A stretch of DNA of 15,880 bases. Origin: Stephanodiscus triporus. Its lineage: Eukaryota; Bacillariophyta; Thalassiosirophyceae; Thalassiosirales; Thalassiosiraceae. The position numbers and the translations under genes are program-made. The stretch spans positions 1 through 15,880 of the forward strand of contig JALLAZ010000470.1 of NCBI GenBank assembly GCA_036939755.1, given 5' to 3'. The stretch's first letter is position 1, and every line of letters begins with the position of its first letter. Shown here in pieces: positions 8,393 through 15,880 of the stretch. The notes beneath the pieces were generated by a model. The model was given only the letters and a program-made list of their open reading frames with translations, was not told the DNA's origin and searched no databases.

Positions 8393-9244
8393 ATGATTGG
8401 AATCCAGCCCGTATTATCCATGCTGACATCGCTACTGGTTGTATACCATGCTCAATGCTGTTCTCCTCGTATGGCAATGATTCAGGCAGCATCGAGACCG
8501 AAGCTCCCGCATCCATCATCGCGCGCTCACTGGCCGATGTCGCGCCCGAAGAATTACCGTATCCGCCGCGCCTCCATTCCGAGAATCGACGTCCATGCCG
8601 GCGTAGACGATTGCGACGATTACTTCGTCCAGCGAGCTTCCAGCAGGGCTAGGGCGCTCGACGTCAGGGTATTCCGAGGGTTCTCCTCCTCCGCCCGAGA
8701 ATACGCCTCGGAGCAGCGGCTCGTCGGGAACGACCTGTCCGAGGAGCGGGCGGTCGATATCCTCATGAAGGACCATGACGAGGACGGGAATTACGTCATG
8801 AAAAGAGGAATCTACGCGAATGGCGGGCCGTACGTTCCAGAAACCTACTTCGTCGCGATTTACAACGGCACCGTGCCGAGCAGGATGGAGTCGTTCGCAA
8901 GGCAAAACGGGATAGTCGGCGTGGTGAGCGCGCAGCTGCGCGCGTCGCTCGTCGCCGATGACGACGATCCGCCTGCCGCCGTTGGATTGCCAGTACGGCC
9001 CATTCCATCGCCGCATGTTTATGTCGCCAACATGAGGGTGGACGAAAGAATGCAAAGACGGGGAGTGGCGATGGCGCTGCTGTCGTCCGTGATCTCGTGG
9101 AACGCGCGCATGCACGGTGCGACGCCGATGGTGCTGTCGGTTGACAACGACAACGTGGGCGCCATGCGATTGTACGAGAAATTCGGGTTCGATTATTTGG
9201 AGCGGAATAGTCACTTTTGCGTGATGATCTTGCGGGCGTCGTAG
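8393..9244 (+). CDS. GNAT-family N-acetyltransferase with N-terminal targeting-like sequence
   Basis: Predicted acetyl-CoA-dependent N-acetyltransferase of 283 aa; the acceptor substrate (protein N-terminus, lysine or small amine) cannot be told. The fold's core is at about 205-283. Strand 4 (VYVANMRV, 209-216) leads into the acetyl-CoA pyrophosphate loop QRRGVA (221-226, the Q/R-x-x-G-x-A signature). Motif B follows as NDNVGAMRLYEKFGF (252-266), with Y261 at the usual position of the catalytic tyrosine. A substrate-side region with an Asp-rich insertion lies at about 120-205. Residues about 8-18 are hydrophobic and followed by AQCC and a Ser/Pro/Arg-rich stretch, which suggests a signal peptide and possibly a plastid-type bipartite presequence, although no phenylalanine follows the likely cleavage site. 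M10 is an alternative start. Single exon; divergent from the BRCT gene and followed by the tubby gene 271 bp downstream. Confidence 0.82.
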   Translation: MIGIQPVLSMLTSLLVVYHAQCCSPRMAMIQAASRPKLPHPSSRAHWPMSRPKNYRIRRASIPRIDVHAGVDDCDDYFVQRASSRARALDVRVFRGFSSSAREYASEQRLVGNDLSEERAVDILMKDHDEDGNYVMKRGIYANGGPYVPETYFVAIYNGTVPSRMESFARQNGIVGVVSAQLRASLVADDDDPPAAVGLPVRPIPSPHVYVANMRVDERMQRRGVAMALLSSVISWNARMHGATPMVLSVDNDNVGAMRLYEKFGFDYLERNSHFCVMILRAS

Positions 9245-9434
9245 AGCTATGTTGAAACGCGTGCCTTGAGTCCGCGTAAGAGAATTTGCTTGTCTGCAAC
9301 CTCTCCTTCTTTCCGTTCCTTCCCAACGACTTATCGTACCGTGGCAGAGCACAGAGTTCGAGTGTTTCGCTCCGCAAAAAAGACACTTTCTCTCGTGCCA
9401 ACCCCAAAATTAAAAACAAACGACACAAAAAAAA

Positions 9435-9464
9435 AAAACAGAAAAGAAGTCGAGTTTCTGTTTT
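9435..9464. repeat. Perfect 10-bp inverted repeat with 10-nt loop
   Basis: AAAACAGAAA at 9435-9444 pairs exactly with TTTCTGTTTT at 9455-9464. It overlaps a 12-nt A run (9427-9438) in the 271-bp region between the GNAT stop and the tubby start. In RNA this could form a hairpin in the GNAT 3' UTR or the tubby 5' leader. Nothing else in 9245-9515 is recognisable. Confidence 0.6.
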
Positions 9465-9515
9465 GACGCTTTTTTCTTTATCAGGTCTGACGACACGACA
9501 AAGTCAATTGATTCC

Positions 9516-11640
9516 ATGGAAAACAATGCCTCTCGATCGAGCATGCTCAGACGGCAGAGAGAGGCAGCCTTGCGAAGGCGCTCGAATCAAATCCCCCCGG
9601 TAATTGATGGTAATTGCGAAGACGGCATCCGTCCTGTGTCACGCCGAATGAGCTATGCGACAACAACCGCGATGGCGGACGTTCTGGCATGGGACGAAGC
9701 GAAGAAAAAAGAAAGGATTGAGGCTAGGATCAAAGAAGAAGAAATCAGGAAAGCTGAGGAAGCAAAGATGAGGGCCGAGGCGGAGGTGGAAGAAGCGGAG
9801 GAGGAGATTCGAAGGGCAGAGATTGAGAAATTCGAGAGGCATCAAGTAGATCTCCAAAGGAAGCTGGCAAAAGAACAGAATGAAAGGGACAAGGCGGCGC
9901 GTAAATTGGAAGACGAGAAAATAGAGTCGCGCAGACAGGAGGAGGCGAAAGCCGAGGCCCAGCGATTAGAGGCAGAAAAGTTAGTGAAGGAGAGGATGGA
10001 GAAGGAGAGGGTAGAGAAGGAGAGGGTGGAGAAGGAGAGGGTGGAGAAGGAGAGGGTGGAGAAGGAGAGGGTGGAGAAGGATAAATTTGCAGATTTGGAA
10101 AGAAGGCTGGCTGAAGCCGAAAAAGCGAGAATAGAGGCCGAGCGACTTGCCAAGCGTGCATGCAGGATGGAACAACAGCTATCAAAGGAGCGTCGGTTCA
10201 GCACTCCCTTTCTTCAGACGAACGAAACTATCGATCCCAAATGCGATCCAAAAAATGAATGCCACAATAGTAATGGAATGAGAACGTGCCACCATCACCA
10301 TCCATCTTCAGAAATAAATCAGACCCGTACGATGGTTTGCAATAAGGAAGTGAATGACCAATATACTCAAGACATGTCAGGCAGCAACATCGGTTATCAA
10401 CGGTACTTGTCAACATTTCACCAGCCATCTGGTGTTGACTACGACGGAAGTAGTGGTGGAGAACGTGCGGATGATACAACTGTTTCTTCTGAGTCGTTGG
10501 ATGGAGGCGGTCCGACCAGGTTTTCACCAGTGCTTCAGGTCGATCGGAACAGGCCGACAACTGCCCCTATATCAAAGCAACCAGAAATGAGAGACACGAA
10601 GATCAAACGCAGCGTTTCAACTCGATCCTTGACGTTCACCAATACCGACGCCACAGAGGAAGCATCATCCGATAAAGAGACGCCTCCCAGGGACGACTCG
10701 AAACTCACATCAGACAAAATTTTATCTCTGCAGCGTATCACGTCAATTGAAAGTTTAAACCTTGATGACCCAATATACATGTGCTCTTTTCTGATGAAAC
10801 CTTGTCCCAAAGGATTGGGAATGATCCAATGTTGTATAAGGAGGAATAAAGGTATCAAGAATGCGTTGTTTCCTGAGTATCGGATGTACCTCAAAAGCAG
10901 TGATGGAAAATCGGAGACATTCCTCATGACGTCAAAGAAGCGTGGTAAGATGCTCCCTTTTACCATATTCCATTCTGCCCGACGCATTGAGAGAATAACT
11001 AACTCCTCATCCTCTAGCTGGAAATACTACATCCAACTACCTCATTTCAATGAGCAGGAACGATCATGATAAGGACAGCGACAATATCCTTGGCAAATTG
11101 AGGAGCAATTTCTTGGGGACTGAATATCATATATATGATCACGGGAGGAACCCAGAATACGAAGAATCGTACTATGACGAGAAGAACGACGAAGAAATTC
11201 GTTGTGAACTAGGTGCAATACTCTATGCTGCCAGCACCTCTCTCGGGTCGAAGGGTCCACGCAAAATGAAAGTGTGTATTAGCAAAGTGGATGAAGATGG
11301 CACTCCGTTGAAAGTGTGGCATCCAACGAAGAAAGATGACGAGTCAATGGCGACCTGCTTGAAGAAAGAAACGAGCTCATTAGACAAACTTTTTCTTCTA
11401 GAAAATACGCCCCCGAGCTGGAATAATGAAGCGGGGGCATACGTGCTTAATTTCAACGGCCGAGTGACCATGGCGAGTGTAAAAAACTTTCAGCTTTGTA
11501 CACATGATGACACGCAAATAATGCAATTTGGAAGGATAGGCAATGATGAATTCAGCTTGGATGTGCAGTGGCCTATGTCTCTCTTTCAAGCGTTTGCAGT
11601 GGCCTTGTCATCATTTGATTCCAAGCTTGGGTGTGACTGA
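9516..11640 (+). CDS. TULP: Tubby-like protein with N-terminal coiled coil, two exons
   Basis: Exons 9516-10944 and 11018-11640 join into 683 aa. Residues about 55-228 are a highly charged coiled coil with a VEKER repeat; about 230-415 is Ser/Thr-rich and disordered; the tubby C-terminal domain fills 418-683, close to the family's usual 260-270 aa. Signatures are IQCCIRRNKG, SNYLIS, GKLRSNFLGT, GPRKM, YVLNFNGRV, ASVKNFQL, MQFGRIGND and the C-terminal FDSKLGC. Tubby domains bind PI(4,5)P2 and tether proteins to the plasma membrane; in animals several direct cargo into cilia. There is no F-box, unlike many plant members. Without the intron the protein would stop at 11069 inside the domain, and a second frame would carry the rest; with it, the conserved KTSNYLIS region is restored. 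The next gene starts only about 55-118 bp downstream. Confidence 0.9.
9986..10081 (+). repeat. 15-bp tandem repeat encoding (V/M)EKER units
   Basis: The 15-bp unit gaaggagagggtgga occurs six times in tandem from 9986 to 10075 with two minor variants, plus the start of a seventh copy. It keeps frame and adds five-residue EKERV steps to the coiled coil of the tubby-like protein. The near-identity of units suggests recent or ongoing slippage and likely length variation between strains. Confidence 0.9.
10945..11017 (+). other. Intron of tubby-like gene (73 nt)
   Basis: Donor CGTG|GTAAGA, branch-point-like ATAACTAAC at 10996-11004, pyrimidine-rich CTCCTCATCCTCTAG acceptor ending at 11017. The length of 73 nt supplies exactly the frame change needed, and the spliced codons read KKRAGNTTSNYLIS, matching the tubby family. 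Confidence 0.92.
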
Positions 11641-11695
11641 ATAGAGGGAAAGAGACTGTAGATGCCGCGTAACATAATATGTCACACTGAGTTGC

Positions 11696-13448
11696 ATGCG
11701 TTTTCAGAATCCACCCTCCTCCGCGCCACGCTGGGGTGCTGCGCAGACTCAGCTCAGTATGACGATTGCCTCGTCCATTCCAACGAACCATGAGACTGAC
11801 GCTCCGCCGACGTTGTTGACCACGTCTACTCCGAATATTATTATATGCCCGATCTGCTGCGAGGAGGAGGCGGATGTAGTCCTGTCCTCCTGCCACCATC
11901 AAAGCTGTGGGACGTGCCTCGTTAGGTGGATAGATCGGGAAGAAGTATCCGGCCGCACATCGGGACCGACCTGTCCCTTCTGTCGCGTGGCCATATGCGA
12001 CGAAGATGTTCTGAGGATATTGGATCGACCCTTCCAGCCAAGGGCGGAGACCGGCGCAGCTACTGAGGCGAATGATAGCGACGATGGAATAGACGAACTC
12101 ACGCTGCATTGGATCAACCAAAACACGATGCCATGTCGATGTTGCGGAAATCGGGTAGAGAGGAGTGATGGGTGCGATCATATGGAATGCTTGTGTGGGC
12201 ACCAATTCTGCTACGGGTGCGGGGGATCCTACGGGAGTTGTCGCTGTGTAACTCCCGGCGATGAATTCGTCAGCGATGTAGCTACTCTCACCCCACTTAG
12301 AGATAATGATGGTTTCGTCGATCTCAGACGCTGTATCCGACGGAGTGAGGTCCGCCAGGAACGATTAAATCGGTTGAATGAGGAACGTGAAGAATGGGAG
12401 CATTCCACTGCGTTCCCTTCAGCTTGTACTTCTAACGGANAATCGGTTGAATGAGGAACGTGAAGAATGGGAGCATTCCACTGCGTTCCCTTCAGCTTGT
12501 ACTTCTAACGGAAGGTGGTTGTTCTCCTCTACTGTCAACGCTAGATGTATCACCATGCTGATGCATCAACTCGGACACGAAAATATTCGCTACGAACGTG
12601 AATGGTTTTGGGATGGGCATACCAACATCCAGAATGCCGCATGGGTCTTCTTACGCCATGGAGCGGATGTGAGAGCAATGTATCAGCTCTTCCATAGGGA
12701 TGATATTACGGGCCTCCGTAAAGAAAAATTGAATGAGGAACGTAAAGAACATGCTTATTTGGAGGAGTGCTGGTCGTATGATTTCGAATGTTACAATGCT
12801 TTTAGGGAAAATTATGATCGTACAGCGAAGCTTCTTTGGTCGGCCATTCCGAATGAAAGAACCCAAGAGGATTGGAATATGTTTTCTAGTGAACTAAAGC
12901 AGATGGAGGACAATCTGACGTTTAACGTGTGGTATAATGAATATGCCACGTTTCATTTGGATAATCAGTGGGGGGATTTTCAAAAGTCGTATTTTGAAGA
13001 GAATTATGAAAGACTACATCGATTTGAGTGTGCGTTTTACCACAAGCGATATAGGGCAGCGTATGATCATCTATTAAGGTCGCTCGAGATTGGGCGGACT
13101 ATTGCAGATACACATTTGAATCGGTTTTCTGGCGTGCTAGAACGGATGGAGAAAGTGCTGTTTTCTGATCATGCAACGTATGATTGGCGTCACCATTCGG
13201 CTAGGTGGCTACAAGACTTGGAAGACATTCTACGATTTGAGCGGTCGAGCTGTTGCTGTAGGCACTGTCGACTGGCCGCCTCCAAAATTTCATTGGCTTC
13301 GGCAAATGATGTGACAACGACAACGAGTAATAAAAGATGGCGAGGAGTGGGGACGAGGGCACGCATGAAATTGGAGTCGAAGGTGTCCCCACGCACAGTA
13401 GCACGTTGGAAGAGAAAGAAGTCACTGCTAGCCTGGTCAGAAGACTGA
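11696..13448 (+). CDS. RING1-RING2 (IBR-less RBR-like) E3 ubiquitin ligase, interrupted by a 73-bp assembly duplication
   Basis: Two overlapping frames (11696-12454 and 12378-13448) become one of 559 aa if the duplicated 73 bp around the N at 12440 is counted once. A C3HC4 RING lies at 51-96 (C51-x2-C54, C66-x-H68, C71-x2-C74, C93-x2-C96). A RING2-type finger lies at 147-175 (C147-x2-C150, then SDGCDHMEC, C172 and C175). C160 sits where parkin, HHARI and other RBR ligases carry the catalytic cysteine that accepts ubiquitin. The 48 residues between the fingers have no cysteine pairs, so the IBR domain is absent. The remaining roughly 370 residues are helical, rich in W, Y, F and acidic/basic pairs, with no domain I recognise; the tail is basic. 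An E2-dependent ubiquitin ligase role is inferred. M22 (11759) is an alternative start. Single exon, in a tight head-to-tail position after the tubby gene. Confidence 0.8.
12367..12512 (+). repeat. Exact 73-bp direct duplication flanking a single N
   Basis: Bases 12368-12439 are identical to 12441-12512, and the base before each copy is A or N (12367 and 12440). The offset of 73 shifts the frame by one, breaking the RING gene. Counting the segment once restores a single open frame. This is the signature of two contig ends that overlap but were joined with an N instead of merged. Confidence 0.95.
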
Positions 13449-13637
13449 CACAGGTGTGCCATCATTTGATAGTTCTTATTCCCTCCCCTCAAAGTGCGCT
13501 TCGTCGGGCGCACCACGCTGAAGTACTGCAGAATTCCACAAAGCGAAGCGCGACTTGAACTTACACCTCTCGGCCATGCAATCTGTCAGCTACCCCGAAG
13601 ATGGATTGCAAATCCCCACCCTAGAATGCCGCAGTAC
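13449..13637. other. Convergent intergenic region (3' ends of RING gene and allantoinase gene)
   Basis: These 189 bp hold the 3' UTRs of two converging genes. An 8-bp inverted repeat (GCGCTTCG at 13496-13503, CGAAGCGC at 13544-13551) could form a weak stem. No gene is recognisable. Confidence 0.5.
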
Positions 13638-14837
13638 CTACAGGTTCGACAACAAATCCTCCGGGTAGTGATTTTGGTACCAATGTTTAGCTATTTCATC
13701 CCGGCGGCAAATCCATACGTCATCCCCCAAACTCTTGGCATAGTCAAGAAATTCTTCGAGCCCCTTGGCCCTTCCAGGCCTTCCTACTAAACGGCAGTGT
13801 AAGCCAACGCTCATCATTTTCGGTCTTCCCCGTCGTCCTTCTTCAATAAGATAGTCCAAAGAATCAGTCAAATGCTTGGAGAATTCGTCGGCATTGGAGA
13901 AGCCGTTAGGTATAGCGAACTTCATGTCATTCTCGCTAAGCGTGTACGGAATGATCAAGTGAGGTTTATCGCCGTATTCCCTCGTCCAATATGGAAGATC
14001 GTCTGCATAGGAATCAGAATCATACAAGAATCCACCCTCCTCCACCACCAGCCTTCGAGTGTGGACATTGGGTTTTCCCTGGTACATTCCCACAGGCCGA
14101 ATGCCCAACATATCTCTGTGGATCTGCACCGACCGTTTGATGTGTTCTCTCTCCACCTCTTCATCGGTATTTTGGTAGTCCCACCATCGATAGCCATGGC
14201 TTGCAACTTCCCAACCAGCTTCAACCATGGCTTTGGCCGCGGTAGGATTGCGTTCCAATGCCATACCCACAGCAAATACAGTGCAGGTTACATTTTTCCG
14301 AAGAAATAGGTCGTGCAGGCGCCAGAATCCCGCACGTGATCCATAGTCGTAAAGGGTCTCCATGTTTGCATGACGCTGCCCCACTGAGTGAATGCATTGA
14401 ATTTAAGGGGGTTGATCATTTCAGGCGTAAATTCCGTCGTCAGCATGACGCATGACCAAAACAATAACAAGGAGAGGGGATAACATAATTGCGTTGACTT
14501 GGGTTACACAGAGGCACTGGAATGAGAACAAAGCAAAAAATAGAATTATAATAAACGTACCAAGGGCCCCTGCCCCCACTATCTCACTCAATAGCTTCTC
14601 GCTCTCTTTATCGCCATGCAACAAACAATTCTCTCCTCCCTCCTCGTAGTTCAGAACGAGATTGACCGCCACCTTCGCACCGCGAGGCCAGCGGACCACG
14701 GGTGGTTGGTTCGCGTAGCCTACCACGTCCCTCGAGCCACCGCGTCCCTCGTCCCTTCCACCGTAGGTCGATTTGCCATCATTGATGTGGGCGCTCAGGG
14801 GATACATCGTGTCGTTCTCTAATGAATTTTCTACCAT
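13638..14837 (-). CDS. puuE: PuuE-type allantoinase (polysaccharide-deacetylase fold), two exons
   Basis: Minus-strand exons 14837-14561 and 14383-13638 join into 340 aa, somewhat longer than the roughly 300-310 aa bacterial proteins because of an N-terminal extension of about 30 aa. PuuE enzymes hydrolyse allantoin to allantoate in purine catabolism and, unlike classical allantoinases, belong to the NodB deacetylase superfamily and work without metal. Conserved blocks: RDVVGYANQPPVVRWPRGAK (36-55), NYEEGGEN (63-70), METLYDYGSRAGFWRL (100-115), EVASHGYRWWDYQ (151-163, H155), TRRLVVEEGGFLYDSDSYAD (201-220), GLHCRLVGRPGR (286-297) and VWICRR (315-320). The C-terminal tripeptide SNL resembles a weak peroxisomal PTS1. 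The start is the ATG at 14837; M11 is an alternative. In diatoms allantoin breakdown would release nitrogen towards urea. Divergent from the OTU gene. Confidence 0.9.
14384..14560 (-). other. Intron of allantoinase gene (177 nt)
   Basis: Donor GCCCTTG|GTACGT and acceptor CATTCACTCAG|TGGGGC on the minus strand, phase 1. It joins SEIVGAGAL to VGQRHANMETLYDYG, restoring continuous similarity to PuuE; the unspliced frame instead runs into a hydrophobic, unrelated tail. Confidence 0.9.
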
Positions 14838-14975
14838 GTTGTGGTACTAGAGTAGTGGTAGATACGATTCCCATGTCGGTGCTGCGGTCGGTTCTCTATG
14901 ATGTGTGTAATCTCTTATCTCGAATACGTAGATATTCCTTGTCGAACCTGTGTAGCCGAGTTGGAAAATGGCATC
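14838..14975. promoter_or_regulatory. Short divergent promoter region between allantoinase and OTU genes
   Basis: Only 138 bp separate the two ATGs, so both promoters and 5' leaders must overlap or be very short. No distinct TATA box or repeat stands out; the region is AT-richer than the flanking coding DNA. Confidence 0.5.
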
Positions 14976-15880
14976 ATGGCAAAGCAGAAGAGGGGTAAGG
15001 GAAAGAAGAAGTCATCGCCGCCGAGGTCCAACGGCAAGAAAGACGGTGGCGGTGGTGAGATTGCTGGTGGCCGTCGTCGACGGGGGCAAGATCGCCATCC
15101 CGACGACGACGACGACGACGACGACGATGCGAATTTCCGCCACGCCCTCCTGGACCAGGGAAGGATCGTGATGGAGATGGCGGCCGACGGGAACTGCCTC
15201 TTCCGGAGCCTTTCCGACCAGATAAACCGCGATGGCGGCGCGATGCACGACGTCGTCCGGAGGGAGGTGTGCGATTACCTCTCGAGGAACGGAGAGGAAT
15301 TCAGGGACTTTTTGTTGATTGACGACGACGACGAGGACGTGTCGGGCGTGGAAGGGTACGTCAACAGGATGAGGGAGGACGGTCAGTGGGGTGGCAACGT
15401 CGAGGTGGTCGTCGCGTCCAGGGCCTACGGACGTAACATAATCGTCTTCTCGTCCGAGTATTCCAACGGAGCGCTGTCCATTGGGCGCGAAGACGATGAA
15501 CACGACGACGACGACGACGGAGCGAGGGGACCGCTGATGCTATCGTACCACGGAAACGACCACTACAACAGCGTGCGACCCGTACACGGAGGTCCTTCTT
15601 CGGGCGGGATCGACGACGTAGGAAGTCGACGATCGTCGAAGTCGTCCGGGAAAAACAAAGGGGGCAGCCGCGGCGACGCCGCCGCGATCAAGGACAACGC
15701 GCGCGCGTCCGTTCGTCCGACGCGCAGTTCCGGGAGGGAACGCGAGGGGCGTCGCCCCGCACGGGAGGGCAAGATCAAATCGAGGGGATCGGCGAGGCCG
15801 GCGGCGGCGGGCGGAGAGGATGACTGCGCTCGCGAGTCGGACGAGGGCGACGAGAAGGAGGACGGCGCGGGAAGATTCAT
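14976..15880 (+). CDS. OTU-family cysteine protease (deubiquitinase), 3' end outside window
   Basis: The frame from the ATG at 14976 stays open for 301 codons to the window edge. The N-terminus is Lys/Arg-rich (MAKQKRGKGKKK, a likely nuclear or nucleolar signal), followed by eight aspartates encoded by a GAC repeat. The OTU domain spans about 55-205: catalytic block AADGNCLFRSLSDQI with C74 and nearby D71, the QWGGNVEVVVAS strand-helix region, the NIIVFS strand, and HYNSV with catalytic H196. OTU proteases remove ubiquitin or related modifiers from proteins; the closest architecture is the OTUD family, but the chain preference is unknown. After about residue 205 the protein becomes disordered and rich in R, S, G and E, and continues beyond the window. 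An ATG eight bases upstream (14968) is in another frame that stops at 15171. Confidence 0.87.
   Translation, partial: MAKQKRGKGKKKSSPPRSNGKKDGGGGEIAGGRRRRGQDRHPDDDDDDDDDANFRHALLDQGRIVMEMAADGNCLFRSLSDQINRDGGAMHDVVRREVCDYLSRNGEEFRDFLLIDDDDEDVSGVEGYVNRMREDGQWGGNVEVVVASRAYGRNIIVFSSEYSNGALSIGREDDEHDDDDDGARGPLMLSYHGNDHYNSVRPVHGGPSSGGIDDVGSRRSSKSSGKNKGGSRGDAAAIKDNARASVRPTRSSGREREGRRPAREGKIKSRGSARPAAAGGEDDCARESDEGDEKEDGAGRF
15101..15127 (+). repeat. (CGA)9 microsatellite encoding poly-Asp
   Basis: Nine CGA units, read in the GAC frame, give eight consecutive Asp codons plus a GAT before the OTU domain. It is the same triplet family as at 181-203 and 6779-6799, but in a different codon frame. Confidence 0.9.

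Noticed and set aside
8516..9352. Minus-strand open frame of 278 codons opposite the GNAT gene
   Set aside because: The plus strand encodes a clear GNAT domain with the acetyl-CoA loop; the antisense frame is His/Arg-rich with no family features.
9986..10081. CRISPR-like regular repeat
   Set aside because: The 15-bp units are contiguous without spacers and in frame within a coding coiled coil; an ordinary coding minisatellite.
11050..11640. Separate small gene beginning at the ATG at 11050
   Set aside because: Its sequence is the second half of a tubby domain and joins in frame to the upstream exon through the 73-nt intron.
11573..12205. Minus-strand open frame opposite the tubby 3' end and RING gene
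   Set aside because: It overlaps two well-supported plus-strand domains and shows no domain of its own.
13555..13600. tRNA-like A-box and B-box matches on the minus strand (TGGCCGAGAGG and GTTCAAGTC)
   Set aside because: The two boxes are only a few bases apart, the T-stem does not pair, and there is no anticodon arm or acceptor stem; chance matches.
14968..15171. Short frame starting at the ATG at 14968
   Set aside because: It stops after 67 codons and is low-complexity; the ATG eight bases downstream opens the OTU protease frame.

Overview
The window looks like nuclear DNA of a unicellular stramenopile, most likely a (centric) diatom. It has intron-poor genes with short GT-AG introns (70-90 nt in most cases, one of 177 nt). 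Genes are packed closely on both strands (55-270 bp between coding regions) and are rich in (ACG)n/(CGT)n triplet repeats. The content is typical of eukaryotes: a tubby-like protein, a RING/RBR-type ubiquitin ligase, an OTU deubiquitinase, a tandem-BRCT protein and an SLC35B1-type carrier. The taxonomic call is inference from style and gene content; no rRNA or organelle marker is present.

Layout from left to right. (1) A 41-nt poly-G run, then a plus-strand gene (55-1929) for an SLC35B1/HUT1-type ER nucleotide(-sugar) transporter carrying a long cytosolic insertion with a SAP-like segment. (2) A minus-strand gene (8002 down to 2086) that I assemble from seven exons into one reading frame of 1815 aa. 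It has an N-terminal Cys/His cluster, a long acidic region full of SQ/TQ motifs, a coiled coil, nuclear localisation signals, two copies of a W/YVP/G-x-D-x-F domain, tandem BRCT domains and a C-terminal BAH-like domain. This is the architecture expected of a DNA-damage-response mediator and is the most interesting item here. (3) Divergently from it, a GNAT acetyltransferase with a signal-peptide-like N-terminus (8393-9244). (4) A tubby-like protein (9516-11640) whose apparent frame break is resolved by a 73-nt intron. (5) A RING1-RING2 protein lacking the middle IBR domain (11696-13448), whose frame is broken only by an exact 73-bp duplication around a single N, almost certainly an unmerged contig overlap. 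(6) On the minus strand, a PuuE-type allantoinase in two exons (14837 down to 13638). (7) Divergently from it, the start of an OTU-family cysteine protease (14976 to the window end, 3' end missing).

The genes do not form an operon. Three have nuclear or ubiquitin-related roles (BRCT mediator, RING/RBR ligase, OTU protease), while the transporter, acetyltransferase, tubby-like protein and allantoinase are unrelated housekeeping or metabolic genes. Arrangement alternates: convergent pairs at about 1930-2085 and 13449-13637, divergent pairs sharing short promoter regions at about 8003-8392 and 14838-14975, and a close head-to-tail series from 8393 to 13448. No tRNA, rRNA, transposon or CRISPR array was found.
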